A stretch of DNA of 64,000 nucleotides, from assembly GCF_000972785.3 (NCBI RefSeq), contig NZ_CP011253.3, forward strand, positions 4,154,001 through 4,218,000, read 5' to 3'. Below, piece after piece: positions 42,724-51,905 of the stretch. The DNA comes from Pandoraea oxalativorans (GTDB lineage Bacteria; Pseudomonadota; Gammaproteobacteria; Burkholderiales; Burkholderiaceae). The notes under the pieces are model-generated. The model searched no databases and was not told where the DNA came from. It was given only the letters and a program-made list of their open reading frames with translations. Each line of letters opens with the position of its first letter. Positions within the stretch are counted from its first letter, which is position 1. Made by a program: the position numbers and the translations under genes.

Positions 42724-44231
42724 CCCTGTCCACGACCACCCCGACCTCCGCCACCGGCCTGGCCGCGCTCGAAGCGCGTCTGCGTCAGGACCTCGCCTGG
42801 CTCGAATTGCCTGCCAAGCGCTGGGTACCCGAGCGCACGTACAACGCTCAGCCCGTACTCGACGTCGCCATCATCGGCGGCGGTATGGCCGGACTCGCAG
42901 CTGCGACGTCGCTCACGCACCTCGGCGTGGGTGCCGTGATCTTCGATCAGTCGCCGCGCGGCTTCGAAGGTCCGTGGGCCACGACCGCGCGCATGGAAAC
43001 CCTGCGCTCGCCCAAGCAGCTCACCGGCCCGGCGCTCGGCTTGCCCGCGCTCACCTTCCGCGCATGGTTCGAAGCGCAGTTCGGCATCGACGCCTGGGAC
43101 GCCCTGGACAAGATCCCGCGTCTGCAATGGATGGAGTACCTGCGCTGGTATCGCGACGTCCTCGCCATCGACGTACGTAACGAGCATCGCATTACCGCCA
43201 TCACGCCGCGCGGCGAAGACGGTCTGGTCGAGTTGTCGGTGACGTCGCCCGAAGGCGAACGCAAGGTCTACGCACGCCATGTGGTGCTCGCCACAGGACG
43301 CGACGGCCTCGGCGGGCCGACCGTCCCCGGTTTCGCACGCGAGTTGCCTCGACGCTTCTACGCGCATTCGTCCGACGTGATGGATTACGCAACGCTGCGC
43401 GGCAAGCGCGTGGGCGTGATCGGTGCGGGGGCCTCGGCCATGGACAGCGCCGCCACCGCGCTCGAAGCGGGTGCCGCCAGCGTCGACATGCTGATTCGCC
43501 GTGCCGACATTCCGCGCGTCAACAAGGGCAAAGGCGCAGGCAATCCCGGCCTCACGCACGGTCACGTCAATCTGCCGGACGAATGGAAGTGGCGCATCCG
43601 TCACTACATCAACGTGCAGCAGGTGCCGCCGCCGCGAGGCAGCACGTTGCGCGTCTCGCGTCACGACAACGCACGCTTTAACCTCGGCGCACCGATTCTC
43701 GACGTCACCCCGGTCGGCGACGAACTGCACGTACGCACGGCCAAAGGCACGTTCGTGCTCGACTTCCTCATCTTCGCGACGGGATTCCGCATCGATATCG
43801 ACGGCCGCTCCGAGTTCGCCGCCTTCTCGAAGTTCGTGCGCAAGTGGAGCGACCGCTATACGCCCGCAGCAGGTGACGAAGACGTCGAACTGTCGGACTC
43901 GCCGGACCTCGGCCCGACGTTCGAGTTTCAGGAGAAGACGCCGGGCACGTGCCCGGGTCTGGAGCGCATCCATTGCTTCTGCGCACCGGCCACGCTTTCG
44001 CACGGCGCGCTGTCGGGCGACATCCCGGCCGTGAGCGAAGGCGCGAAGCGTCTGGCGCAAGGGCTGGCGGGCACGTTCTATCGTGAGGACGTCGAGCACC
44101 ATTACGCCAGCATGCAGGCGTATGAGGAGCCCGAGGTCTACGGCGACGAATGGACCCCCGCGCCGCCGCCAGCGGATGTCGCTGCCGTTGCCACCACCGC
44201 ACGCTCGGACAAGGAGCGTCTCGCATCATGA
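42720..44231 (+). CDS. FAD/NAD(P)-binding monooxygenase-like protein
   Basis: A 503-residue flavoprotein. An FAD Rossmann motif 'VAIIGGGMAGLAAATSL' (about 49-65) and a second NAD(P) motif 'KRVGVIGAGASAMDSAATAL' (about 228) flank 'LQWMEYLRWYRDV', and 'FLIFATGFRIDID' is the FMO/Baeyer-Villiger-type ATG motif. It probably oxygenates a sulfur, nitrogen or carbonyl centre of the compound brought in by the linked ABC importer. Its start overlaps the LysR stop and its stop overlaps the permease start, both as ATGA. Confidence 0.88.
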   Translation: MTLSTTTPTSATGLAALEARLRQDLAWLELPAKRWVPERTYNAQPVLDVAIIGGGMAGLAAATSLTHLGVGAVIFDQSPRGFEGPWATTARMETLRSPKQLTGPALGLPALTFRAWFEAQFGIDAWDALDKIPRLQWMEYLRWYRDVLAIDVRNEHRITAITPRGEDGLVELSVTSPEGERKVYARHVVLATGRDGLGGPTVPGFARELPRRFYAHSSDVMDYATLRGKRVGVIGAGASAMDSAATALEAGAASVDMLIRRADIPRVNKGKGAGNPGLTHGHVNLPDEWKWRIRHYINVQQVPPPRGSTLRVSRHDNARFNLGAPILDVTPVGDELHVRTAKGTFVLDFLIFATGFRIDIDGRSEFAAFSKFVRKWSDRYTPAAGDEDVELSDSPDLGPTFEFQEKTPGTCPGLERIHCFCAPATLSHGALSGDIPAVSEGAKRLAQGLAGTFYREDVEHHYASMQAYEEPEVYGDEWTPAPPPADVAAVATTARSDKERLAS

Positions 44232-45202
44232 CCGCATGGATTTTGCGCCGCGTATTGCAAGCGGTGTTAGTGGTGTGGCTGATGACGCTGATCGTGTTCG
44301 TCGGCCTGCACGCGATCGGCAATCCGATCGACATCCTGATCGGTCAGGACGTCGACCAGATCGACCGCGCCCGCATCATTGCGCAGCTCGGCCTCGACCA
44401 GCCGTTGTGGCGACAGTACCTGTCGTTCATCGCGGGCGCGCTGCACGGTGAGTTGGGCAACAGCTACGTGTACAACGTCCCGGCCATCCAGTTGATTCTG
44501 CAACGCCTGCCCGCGACGCTCGAACTCGCGTTCGCCGCACTCGTCCTCGCGGTGGTCATCGGCATTCCGTTGGGCCTGTTCGCCGGTCTCTACCCGCGTA
44601 ACCCGATCTCGAAACTGTTGATGACGGGCAGCATCGTGGGCTTCTCGCTGCCGACGTTCTGGGTCGGCCTGATGCTCATCATGTTCTTCTCGGTGCATCT
44701 GGGCGTGCTGCCCGCGAGCGGTCGCGGCGAGACGGCGCGCCTGTTCGGCGTGGAATGGTCGTTCCTCACCCTTGACGGGTTGCGTCACCTGATTCTGCCT
44801 GCTCTCAATCTGGCGCTGTTCAAGATTTCGCTGGTGCTGCGTCTGACGCGCGCCGGGGTGTCCGAAGTGCTGCCGCAGGACTACGTGAAATTCGCGCGCG
44901 CCAAGGGCTTGTCGCCGCTGCGGGTCGTGCTCGTGCACGTGCTGCGTAACACGCTGATTCCGCTGGTGACGGTGCTGGGTCTCGAATTCGGTTCGACCAT
45001 CGCCTTCGCCGTCGTGACAGAAAGCGTGTTCGCATGGCCCGGCGCGGGCAAGCTCATTCTCGACAGCATCAACGCGCTCGACCGCCCTGTGATCGTGGCG
45101 TATCTCATCGTCGTGGTGTGCCTGTTCGTGTCGCTCAACCTGATCGTGGACGTGCTCTACAAGTGGCTCGATCCGCGTGTGCGCGTGGAGGCCGCTGCCT
45201 GA
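44228..45202 (+). CDS. ABC importer permease 1 (DppB/OppB-like)
   Basis: A 324-residue inner-membrane permease with six helices. It starts 'MTAWILRRVLQAVLVVWLMT', has 'GLDQPLWRQYLSF' and 'GELGNSYVYN', and the EAA loop facing the ATPases reads 'DYVKFARAKGLSPLRVVLVH'. It belongs to the dipeptide/oligopeptide/nickel importer family. The start overlaps the preceding stop (ATGA) and the stop overlaps the next start (TGATG). Confidence 0.95.
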   Translation: MTAWILRRVLQAVLVVWLMTLIVFVGLHAIGNPIDILIGQDVDQIDRARIIAQLGLDQPLWRQYLSFIAGALHGELGNSYVYNVPAIQLILQRLPATLELAFAALVLAVVIGIPLGLFAGLYPRNPISKLLMTGSIVGFSLPTFWVGLMLIMFFSVHLGVLPASGRGETARLFGVEWSFLTLDGLRHLILPALNLALFKISLVLRLTRAGVSEVLPQDYVKFARAKGLSPLRVVLVHVLRNTLIPLVTVLGLEFGSTIAFAVVTESVFAWPGAGKLILDSINALDRPVIVAYLIVVVCLFVSLNLIVDVLYKWLDPRVRVEAAA

Positions 45203-46146
45203 TGTCGCTGAATCCATCCCCCAATAACGCGCCAACGCCAGCGCTCACAGTCGAACCGGTGCCGGTGCGTCGCGAATCGCCATGGCAGCAGGGCCTGCGC
45301 GAGCTGCTGCGTTCGAAGAGCGCCGTGCTCGGTCTCGTCGTGCTGGTGGTGCTGATCGTCGCCGCGCTGACCGCGCCGTGGATCTCCCCGCAGAATCCGT
45401 ATGATCTGGGGCAACTCAACGTGCTGGACAACCGGCTGCCGCCTGGCTCGGAAAACGTCGACGCGCACTACACCTACTGGCTCGGTACCGACGGTCAGGG
45501 GCGCGACCTGCTCTCCGGCATCATCTACGGGCTGCGGATCAGTCTGGGCGTGGGCATCGGCTCGGCGCTCGTCGCTGGCATTCTCGGCACCATCCTCGGT
45601 CTGGTCGCCGCCTATGCAGGCGGTCGCGTGGATGCATTCATCATGCGCCTGGTCGACCTGCTGCTGTCGTTCCCGTCGATTCTCGTCGCGCTGATGATCC
45701 TCGCGTACGTGGGCAAGGGCATCGGTAACGTGGTGCTCACGCTCGTCGTGCTCGAATGGGCCTACTTCGCGCGAACCGCGCGCGGGCAGGCGCTGGTCGA
45801 GTCACGTCGCGAGTATGTCGAAGCCGCACGTTGCCAGGCGATCCCGAACTGGCGCATCGTGCTCGGGCACATTCTGCCGAATTGCCTGCCGCCGCTGATC
45901 GTCGTCGGCTCGTTGCAGGTCGCGCGCGCCATCACGCTCGAAGCCACGCTGTCGTTCCTCGGACTTGGCGTGCCGGTGACGGAACCGTCGCTCGGCCTGC
46001 TCATCGCCAACGGCTATCAGACGATGCTCTCCGGCGACTACTGGATCAGCTTGTATCCGGGGCTGGCGTTGCTCGTCACGGTCGTCGCCATCAATCTCGT
46101 GGGCGACCGCCTGCGCGACGTGTTCAATCCAAGGTTGCAGAAATGA
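45202..46146 (+). CDS. ABC importer permease 2 (DppC/OppC-like)
   Basis: A 314-residue partner permease. A cytoplasmic N-terminus with 'LRELLRSKSAVLGLVVLVV', the periplasmic 'PYDLGQLNVLDNRLPPGS', 'YWLGTDGQGRDLLSGIIYGL' (DppC signature), and the EAA loop 'SRREYVEAARCQAIPNWRIV' are visible. It pairs with permease 1 to form the channel. Coupled by one-base and four-base overlaps to its neighbours. Confidence 0.95.
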   Translation: MSLNPSPNNAPTPALTVEPVPVRRESPWQQGLRELLRSKSAVLGLVVLVVLIVAALTAPWISPQNPYDLGQLNVLDNRLPPGSENVDAHYTYWLGTDGQGRDLLSGIIYGLRISLGVGIGSALVAGILGTILGLVAAYAGGRVDAFIMRLVDLLLSFPSILVALMILAYVGKGIGNVVLTLVVLEWAYFARTARGQALVESRREYVEAARCQAIPNWRIVLGHILPNCLPPLIVVGSLQVARAITLEATLSFLGLGVPVTEPSLGLLIANGYQTMLSGDYWISLYPGLALLVTVVAINLVGDRLRDVFNPRLQK

Positions 46147-47165
46147 GCGGCGCAGTGACTTCCTCCCCCTCGTCCACCAGCGCACCGCTCACGCTGGAAG
46201 TGCGCAATCTGCGCACGCAATTCGTCACGCGCGCCGGTACGTTACCGGCCGTGGACGACGTCTCGTTCTCGCTGCCGCCGGGTCACATCATGGGGCTCGT
46301 CGGCGAGTCCGGGTCGGGCAAGTCGGTGACCGGTTTCTCGATCATGGGACTGGTCGATGCGCCGGGTCGCATCGTTGGCGGCGAGGTGTTGTTCCAGGGT
46401 CGCGACCTCACTAAGATGTCCGCCGCCGAATTGCGTCACCTGCAAGGCAATCGCATCGCGATGATCTTTCAGGATCCGATGATGACGCTCAACCCCGTGC
46501 TGCGCGTCGACGTGCAGATGATCGAGGCGGTGCGCGCACATCAGAAGATGTCGAAGTCGCAGGCGCGCGATCTCGCACGCGACACGCTCGGCATGATGGG
46601 CATTCCCAGCCCGGACGAGCGCCTGCGCGCGTATCCGCATCAGCTCTCGGGCGGCATGCGTCAACGTGTGGCGATTGCCATCGCGATGCTGCACCGCCCG
46701 GATCTCATCATTGCGGACGAACCGACCACGGCGCTCGACGTCACGATTCAGGCGCAGATCCTCTCCGAAGTACAGAAGCTGGCGCGTCAGAACGGCACCG
46801 CGCTCATCTGGATTACGCACGATCTGTCGGTCGTAGCGGGTCTGGCCGATACGCTCGCCGTGATGTACGCGGGACGCATCGTCGAGCAGGGCGCGGTCGA
46901 CGCGGTCCTCGACGCACCACAACACCCGTACACCGCAGGCCTCATCGGCAGCTTGCCGAGTCTGAACAAACGCGGCCAGCGTCTGCGTCAGATTCCCGGC
47001 ATGGCGCCGAATCTGACGAACATGCCAGCGGGATGCGCATTCGCGGCGCGCTGCGCCTACGCGACGTCGGTGTGCGGCGAGCGCCCCGAGATGACGCAGA
47101 CGTCGCCGGGTCGCCTCGTGCGTTGCTTCCACCCGGGCGCTGCACTGCAAAAGGAGATGGTATGA
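46143..47165 (+). CDS. ABC importer ATPase 1 (DppD/OppD-like)
   Basis: A 340-residue ATPase: Walker A 'GESGSGKS', Q-loop 'AMIFQDPMMTLNP', signature 'LSGGMRQRVAIAIAM', Walker B 'LIIADEPTTALDVT', switch His in 'WITHDLSVVAGLAD'. The C-terminal oligopeptide-family extension 'HPYTAGLIGSLP' with its Cys cluster ('CAFAARCAYATSVC') is the (Fe-S-like) tail seen in Dpp/Opp ATPases. Starts in ATGA overlap and ends in ATGA overlap. Confidence 0.95.
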   Translation: MSGAVTSSPSSTSAPLTLEVRNLRTQFVTRAGTLPAVDDVSFSLPPGHIMGLVGESGSGKSVTGFSIMGLVDAPGRIVGGEVLFQGRDLTKMSAAELRHLQGNRIAMIFQDPMMTLNPVLRVDVQMIEAVRAHQKMSKSQARDLARDTLGMMGIPSPDERLRAYPHQLSGGMRQRVAIAIAMLHRPDLIIADEPTTALDVTIQAQILSEVQKLARQNGTALIWITHDLSVVAGLADTLAVMYAGRIVEQGAVDAVLDAPQHPYTAGLIGSLPSLNKRGQRLRQIPGMAPNLTNMPAGCAFAARCAYATSVCGERPEMTQTSPGRLVRCFHPGAALQKEMV

Positions 47166-48232
47166 ACACGCCGCTGCCGCAAAGTCAGCCGGCCACCGCC
47201 GGTTTCGGCAAATCGGTCAGTCCCAGCGCCACCCTGCCTGCGCCCATCGTGGCGCTGCGCGGCGTCAGCAAGCGCTTCGGCGAGCGTCACGTCGGCCCTG
47301 CCGGACGTCTGCTGGAGCGCGCCGGCCTCGCGCATCCGCCTGCCGTCGTGCGTGCGGTCGATAATGTCGACCTCATCGTCAAGCCCGGCGAAGTAGTCGG
47401 TCTGGTGGGCGAGTCGGGTTGCGGCAAGTCCACGCTCGGACGCATGCTCGCGGGCTTGCTCAAACCGTCCTCCGGCGAAGTGCAGATTCACGGACGGCCC
47501 GCTGAGGCATTGTCGGCGGACGAGCAACGCGATGCGCGTCTGAAGATTCAGATGATCTTCCAGGATCCATACGCGAGTCTGAACCCGCGACTGCGCATCG
47601 ACCGCATCGTCGGCGAAGGCGCGCTCGTGCATGGTCTGACGGATCGCGCCGGGTTCGACGATTACGTGAGCGCGCAGTTGCAACGCGCCGGTCTCGATCC
47701 CGCGCTGCGCCACCGTTATCCGCACCAGTTCAGCGGCGGGCAGCGTCAACGTATCGGCATCGCCCGCGCGTTGGCAGTCAATCCCGATCTGCTCGTGTGC
47801 GACGAGGCGGTCGCCGCGCTCGACGTGTCGATTCAGGCGCAAATTCTGAATCTGTTCATGGACCTGCGCGAGCAACTGCGTCTTACGTACGTGTTCATCA
47901 GTCATGACCTCGGCGTGGTCGAGCATCTCTCGGATCGCGTGGTGATCATGTACCTCGGACGCATCGTCGAGAGCGCGCCGGTCGAGGAAGTCTTCCGCCG
48001 CCCGAACCATCCGTATACGCAGGCGCTGCTTGCCGAGATTCCGCGCATCGACGTGCGTCACAAGACGTTCTCCGCGATTCGCGGCGAAATCCCGAGCCCG
48101 ATTGCGCCGCCGTCCGGCTGTCACTTCCATCCGCGATGTCCGCACGCCACGCCGCGTTGCCGCACGGAAGTGCCGACACTGCGCGGGGTGGCCATCAATC
48201 ACGTCAGTGCGTGTCATCTGAACGACAACTGA
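47162..48232 (+). CDS. ABC importer ATPase 2 (DppF/OppF-like)
   Basis: A 356-residue ATPase with Walker A 'GESGCGKST', Q-loop '[16 protein letters not shown]', signature '[17 protein letters not shown]', Walker B '[14 protein letters not shown]' and '[14 protein letters not shown]'. It has the oligopeptide tail '[12 protein letters not shown]' and Cys cluster '[14 protein letters not shown]'. The N-terminal 30 residues are a disordered extension. It dimerises with ATPase 1 to power import. Confidence 0.95.
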   Translation: MNTPLPQSQPATAGFGKSVSPSATLPAPIVALRGVSKRFGERHVGPAGRLLERAGLAHPPAVVRAVDNVDLIVKPGEVVGLVGESGCGKSTLGRMLAGLLKPSSGEVQIHGRPAEALSADEQRDARLKIQMIFQDPYASLNPRLRIDRIVGEGALVHGLTDRAGFDDYVSAQLQRAGLDPALRHRYPHQFSGGQRQRIGIARALAVNPDLLVCDEAVAALDVSIQAQILNLFMDLREQLRLTYVFISHDLGVVEHLSDRVVIMYLGRIVESAPVEEVFRRPNHPYTQALLAEIPRIDVRHKTFSAIRGEIPSPIAPPSGCHFHPRCPHATPRCRTEVPTLRGVAINHVSACHLNDN

Positions 48233-48313
48233 CCCGAAGTTCGCCGACAACTCACCGGCATTCGCCCTAACGAATCACCTTAACGAATCACCAACGACCA
48301 GGATCGATTGATA

Positions 48314-49894
48314 ATGAAACGCTTCTTGTTGTCCTCTCTGGCGGCTGCCCTGCTCGTGACGAGCGCAGCGGCCTCCGCACAAGCCAACTCCTCGACGCTG
48401 CGCATCGCGTTTGCCGACCCGCTGTCGTCGATCGACCCCCAGTTGAACAACCACGCGGGTGACCGCTCGGTGAGCCTGCACTTCTGGGATCTGCTCGTCG
48501 AGAACAAGTGGAACAAGCTCCAGCCGGGGCTCGCCGTCTCGTGGAAGGCGCTCGACCCGAAGACGTGGGAATTCAAGCTGCGTCCGAACGTGAAGTGGCA
48601 TGACGGTCAGCCGTTCACGGCCGCCGACCTCATCTACTCGTACCAACGCGCGCGTAACGTGCCCGGCAGCGTGGCGACCTATGCGGGCTACCTGCGCACC
48701 ATCGACACGATGAGCGCACCGGACCCGCTCACGCTCGTCGTCAAGACGAAGATTCCGAACCCGGATCTGCCGCTCAACCTCGCGTCGGTGCACATTGTGA
48801 GCAAGCACGTCGGCGAGAAGTCGAACACCGACGATTACAACGCGGGACGCGCCATGGTCGGCACCGGCCCGTTCAAGTACGTCTCGTACACGCCGGGCGA
48901 CCGCGTGGAGATGGTGCGCAACGACAACTACTGGGGCGGTAAGTCGGAGTGGGAGAAGGTCGACTATCGCTACATCAACAACGGCGCCGCGCGCACGGCT
49001 GCGCTGCTGGCCGGTGACGTCGACGTGATCGACAAGGTCCCGGCGTCGGACATTCCGCGTCTGAAGAAAGCGCCGAACGTGACGGTGTATCCGTATCCGG
49101 GTCTGCGCGTGATGCTGCTGCAACCGTCGTTCCGTGAAGGCACCAACCAGTACATTACCGACAACGCTGGCAAGCCGCTCGCGAAGAACCCGTTGCTCGA
49201 CGTGCGTGTGCGTCGCGCGCTGTCGCTCGCCATCAGCCGCGAAGCGATCGTCTCGCGCATCATGCAGGGCGCGGCCAGCGTGGCCAACCAGTGGATGCCG
49301 AAGGACACCTTCGGCTACAACCCGGACGTGAAGGACATTCCGTTCGACGCCGCACAAGCCAAGAAGCTGCTGGCCGAGGCGGGCTTCCCGGAAGGCTTCA
49401 AGCTGACCATGCACGTGCCGAACGACCGCTACCCGCAAGGGCCGGAGACGGCACAGGCCGTGGCGCAGTTCTGGACGCGTATCGGCGTGAAGACGCAGGT
49501 GGAAGTGGTGCCCTGGGCCGTGTATTCGGGCCGCGCGAACAAGAACGAGTACGCCATGACGATGCTGGCATGGGGTAACGGCACGGGTGAAGCGAGCTAC
49601 GCGCTGGTGAACGTGCTGGCGACGGTCGACGCGAAGAAGGGGCTGGGCGCTTCGAACTGGGGTCACTACAGCAACCCGGCCATCGACAAGGCGCTCGACG
49701 CCTCGACGGCCGAGTTCGACGAAGGCAAGCGTGAAGCGATCCTGCGACAGTCGGTGAAGGTCGAGACGGACGACGTCGGCACGATCCCGCTGTACCACTA
49801 CCAGAACATCTGGGCCGCACGTAAGGGTCTGAAGGTCACGCCGTTCACGAGCGATCGCACCGTCGCGATGCAAGTGACCAAGGCCGCGAAGTAA
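48314..49894 (+). CDS. ABC importer periplasmic substrate-binding protein (SBP family 5)
   Basis: A 526-residue binding protein. Signal peptide 'MKRFLLSSLAAALLVTSAAA' with cleavage after 'SAQA' (24). The mature part has 'TLRIAFADPLSSIDPQLNNH', 'WEFKLRPNVKWHDGQPFTAA' (family-5 signature region), 'AMVGTGPFKYVSYTPGDRVE' and 'VRVRRALSLAISREAIVSRI'. The ATG at 48314 is used; a TTG two codons earlier is possible. It lies 81 bases after the ATPase gene, the largest gap in the cluster, possibly with its own promoter or RNA processing to raise expression. The ligand is unknown: peptide-like, opine-like or a sulfur/amide compound. Confidence 0.93.
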   Translation: MKRFLLSSLAAALLVTSAAASAQANSSTLRIAFADPLSSIDPQLNNHAGDRSVSLHFWDLLVENKWNKLQPGLAVSWKALDPKTWEFKLRPNVKWHDGQPFTAADLIYSYQRARNVPGSVATYAGYLRTIDTMSAPDPLTLVVKTKIPNPDLPLNLASVHIVSKHVGEKSNTDDYNAGRAMVGTGPFKYVSYTPGDRVEMVRNDNYWGGKSEWEKVDYRYINNGAARTAALLAGDVDVIDKVPASDIPRLKKAPNVTVYPYPGLRVMLLQPSFREGTNQYITDNAGKPLAKNPLLDVRVRRALSLAISREAIVSRIMQGAASVANQWMPKDTFGYNPDVKDIPFDAAQAKKLLAEAGFPEGFKLTMHVPNDRYPQGPETAQAVAQFWTRIGVKTQVEVVPWAVYSGRANKNEYAMTMLAWGNGTGEASYALVNVLATVDAKKGLGASNWGHYSNPAIDKALDASTAEFDEGKREAILRQSVKVETDDVGTIPLYHYQNIWAARKGLKVTPFTSDRTVAMQVTKAAK

Positions 49895-49908
49895 GGCGTC
49901 GACGCGTT

Positions 49909-51372
49909 ATGACGTCATCCCTTACTTCATCTGCCGGTTCGATGTCTGATTCGTCGACGCAATCGTCGATGTCTTCGCTGACATTGACCGCGACGCCCGC
50001 CGACGCGCTGATCGACGTGCCGCGTCACCTCGTGGTGCGCGGCGCGACGCCCGGCGCACATATCACGCTGGCTGCCCGTACCGCGCGGGCAGGCGGCGTG
50101 GTCTGGCACGCGCATGCCACGTTCGTGGCCGATGCCGAGGGCGTCGTCGACGTGTCGCGCGACGCTCCCGTCAGCGGCAGCTATCAGGGGGTGTCTGCGA
50201 TGGGCCTGATCTGGTCGCAGGTGCCCGAAGACGGCGAGAGTCGCGATGTGTTCCCGCAACCGGTCATCGCTCCGTTGGTGACCACTGTGTTTGCACAGGA
50301 GGCAGACGTCGGACACGTCGGCTCGCACGACCATGGATCGGCCAGGGCATCGGCCGCATTGGCGGCAGACGTGGCATCCGCGCAGGCACCGACTTCGCGC
50401 GTTTCGTCGGTGTCGTTCACTCAGCGGCTTGCCGCCGAGGGCGTGACGCGACGCGACGTTCGTGAAGACGGGCTCGTCGGCACGCTTTATCTGCCGCCGG
50501 GCGAAGGCCCGCATCCCGCCGTCATGATCCTCAACGGGTCCGGTGGCGGGATCAACGAGCCGGGCGCTGCGTTGTATGCGTCGCATGGTTACGCGGCATT
50601 CGCCCTCGGTTACTTCAAGGGACCGGGGCTGCCCGACTACATTTCCAATACACCGCTCGAATACTTCAAGCAGGGCCTGGACTGGTTGCGCAGGACGGTG
50701 CGCCCGGCCCATGACTTCGTCGCCCTCTCGGGGCAATCACGGGGTGGCGAGCTGGTGCTGCTGCTCGGTGCGACGTTCCCGGAGGCCGTCTCTGCGGTGA
50801 TCGGCTACGTACCGAGTGCGCTGATCCACAGTGCGCAGAATGCCTGCGATCCGGCCATCGGTCGCGAAGGCCCGACCTGGCTGCTCGACGGCAAGCCGTT
50901 GCCTCACATCTGGGAAAACAACCGGACGGCGTCGTGGGCCCCCTTCGACGAAGGTCCGCCGCCCCATCGTCACGCCAAGGCCATGCTGACGGCGCTCGAC
51001 GATGCGGATGCTGTCGAGCGTGCACGCATCCCCGTCGAGAAGATTCGCGGACCGGTGATGTTGCTGTCGGCGCAGGATGATGGTTCGTGGCCGTCGAGTC
51101 TCTATTCGCGGATGGTAACGGAGCGGCTCGCAACGCATGCACATCCGTATGTGGTCGAGCATCTCGATTTCGACCGGGCGGGGCACGCCATCGTGTTCCC
51201 GTTTGTACCGACCACGCAGCTCGTGTACGCGCATCCCGTCTCAGGCAAGATCAGCACCGGCGGCGGCGAGCCGGACGCCAATGCGATCGCCGACGAGCGT
51301 TCGTGGGCTGCGGTGCAGGCGTTCCTCGCGCAGGCTGTGGCCGAGCGCGCTCATTCACAAGGACAATCATGA
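49909..51372 (+). CDS. BAAT-type acyl-CoA thioesterase/N-acyltransferase-like hydrolase
   Basis: A 487-residue protein with an N-terminal Ig-like BAAT/acyl-CoA thioesterase domain ('ATPGAHITLAARTARAGGVV') and an alpha/beta hydrolase domain. The oxyanion region is 'HPAVMILNGSGGGINEPGAA', the nucleophile elbow 'ALSGQSRGGELVLLLGATF' (Ser about 277), acid in 'LLSAQDDGSWPSS' and His in 'FDRAGHAIVFPF'. A Ser rather than Cys nucleophile favours hydrolysis over amino-acid conjugation. It starts 14 bases after the SBP gene and ends in an ATGA overlap with the first CMD gene, so it likely acts on the imported compound or its product. Confidence 0.85.
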   Translation: MTSSLTSSAGSMSDSSTQSSMSSLTLTATPADALIDVPRHLVVRGATPGAHITLAARTARAGGVVWHAHATFVADAEGVVDVSRDAPVSGSYQGVSAMGLIWSQVPEDGESRDVFPQPVIAPLVTTVFAQEADVGHVGSHDHGSARASAALAADVASAQAPTSRVSSVSFTQRLAAEGVTRRDVREDGLVGTLYLPPGEGPHPAVMILNGSGGGINEPGAALYASHGYAAFALGYFKGPGLPDYISNTPLEYFKQGLDWLRRTVRPAHDFVALSGQSRGGELVLLLGATFPEAVSAVIGYVPSALIHSAQNACDPAIGREGPTWLLDGKPLPHIWENNRTASWAPFDEGPPPHRHAKAMLTALDDADAVERARIPVEKIRGPVMLLSAQDDGSWPSSLYSRMVTERLATHAHPYVVEHLDFDRAGHAIVFPFVPTTQLVYAHPVSGKISTGGGEPDANAIADERSWAAVQAFLAQAVAERAHSQGQS

Positions 51373-51905
51373 CCGCCAACACTCAATACGACATCGCCAA
51401 CGATCTCGTCGACCGCGTCGCGGGTCTGACGCCGGGGACGGCTACGCATACGCTGCGTCATGCGCGCGACAAAGTGGCCGTCGCCACGCAGGGTAGTTAC
51501 GACGGCCTGTTCGATCCGGCGCTCGAAGGTATCTCGCTCGTGGAGCGCTTGCTCGTCGGGTTGTACGCAAGCCGCCTGACGCCCTCGCCAGCGCTCGCTG
51601 CGCACTATCGCGCCGAGTTGGGCAAGCATGATGTCGATGCAGCGCAGTTGAAGGCCGCGGAATCGGGATCGCCGGACGACGTAGCGGATGCACGTCTGCG
51701 CGCGATGCTGACGTTCACGCGCACGCTGATCGAGAATCCGGTGGCGGGGGATAAGGAAGCGCTGCACAAGCTGCCGGCGGCGGGATTGACGACACCGGCC
51801 ATCGTCGCGCTGGCACAGCTGATTGCGTTCCTGTCGTATCAGACGCGTCTGGTTGCAGGACTGCAAGCACTCAAACAACTGGCTCCGCAGGAGGTGACGG
51901 CATGA
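51369..51905 (+). CDS. CMD-domain protein lacking the CxxC motif (Avi_7170-like)
   Basis: A 178-residue helical protein of the carboxymuconolactone decarboxylase/AhpD-like superfamily, similar from memory to the 'CMD domain, Avi_7170' family. Visible: 'EGISLVERLLVGLYASRLTP', 'DARLRAMLTFTRTLIENPV' and 'GLTTPAIVALAQLIAFLSYQ'. No Cys residue or CxxC redox pair is present, so it is unlikely to be a peroxidase by itself. It overlaps by 4 bases with genes on both sides and may form a complex with the next protein. Confidence 0.82.
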   Translation: MTANTQYDIANDLVDRVAGLTPGTATHTLRHARDKVAVATQGSYDGLFDPALEGISLVERLLVGLYASRLTPSPALAAHYRAELGKHDVDAAQLKAAESGSPDDVADARLRAMLTFTRTLIENPVAGDKEALHKLPAAGLTTPAIVALAQLIAFLSYQTRLVAGLQALKQLAPQEVTA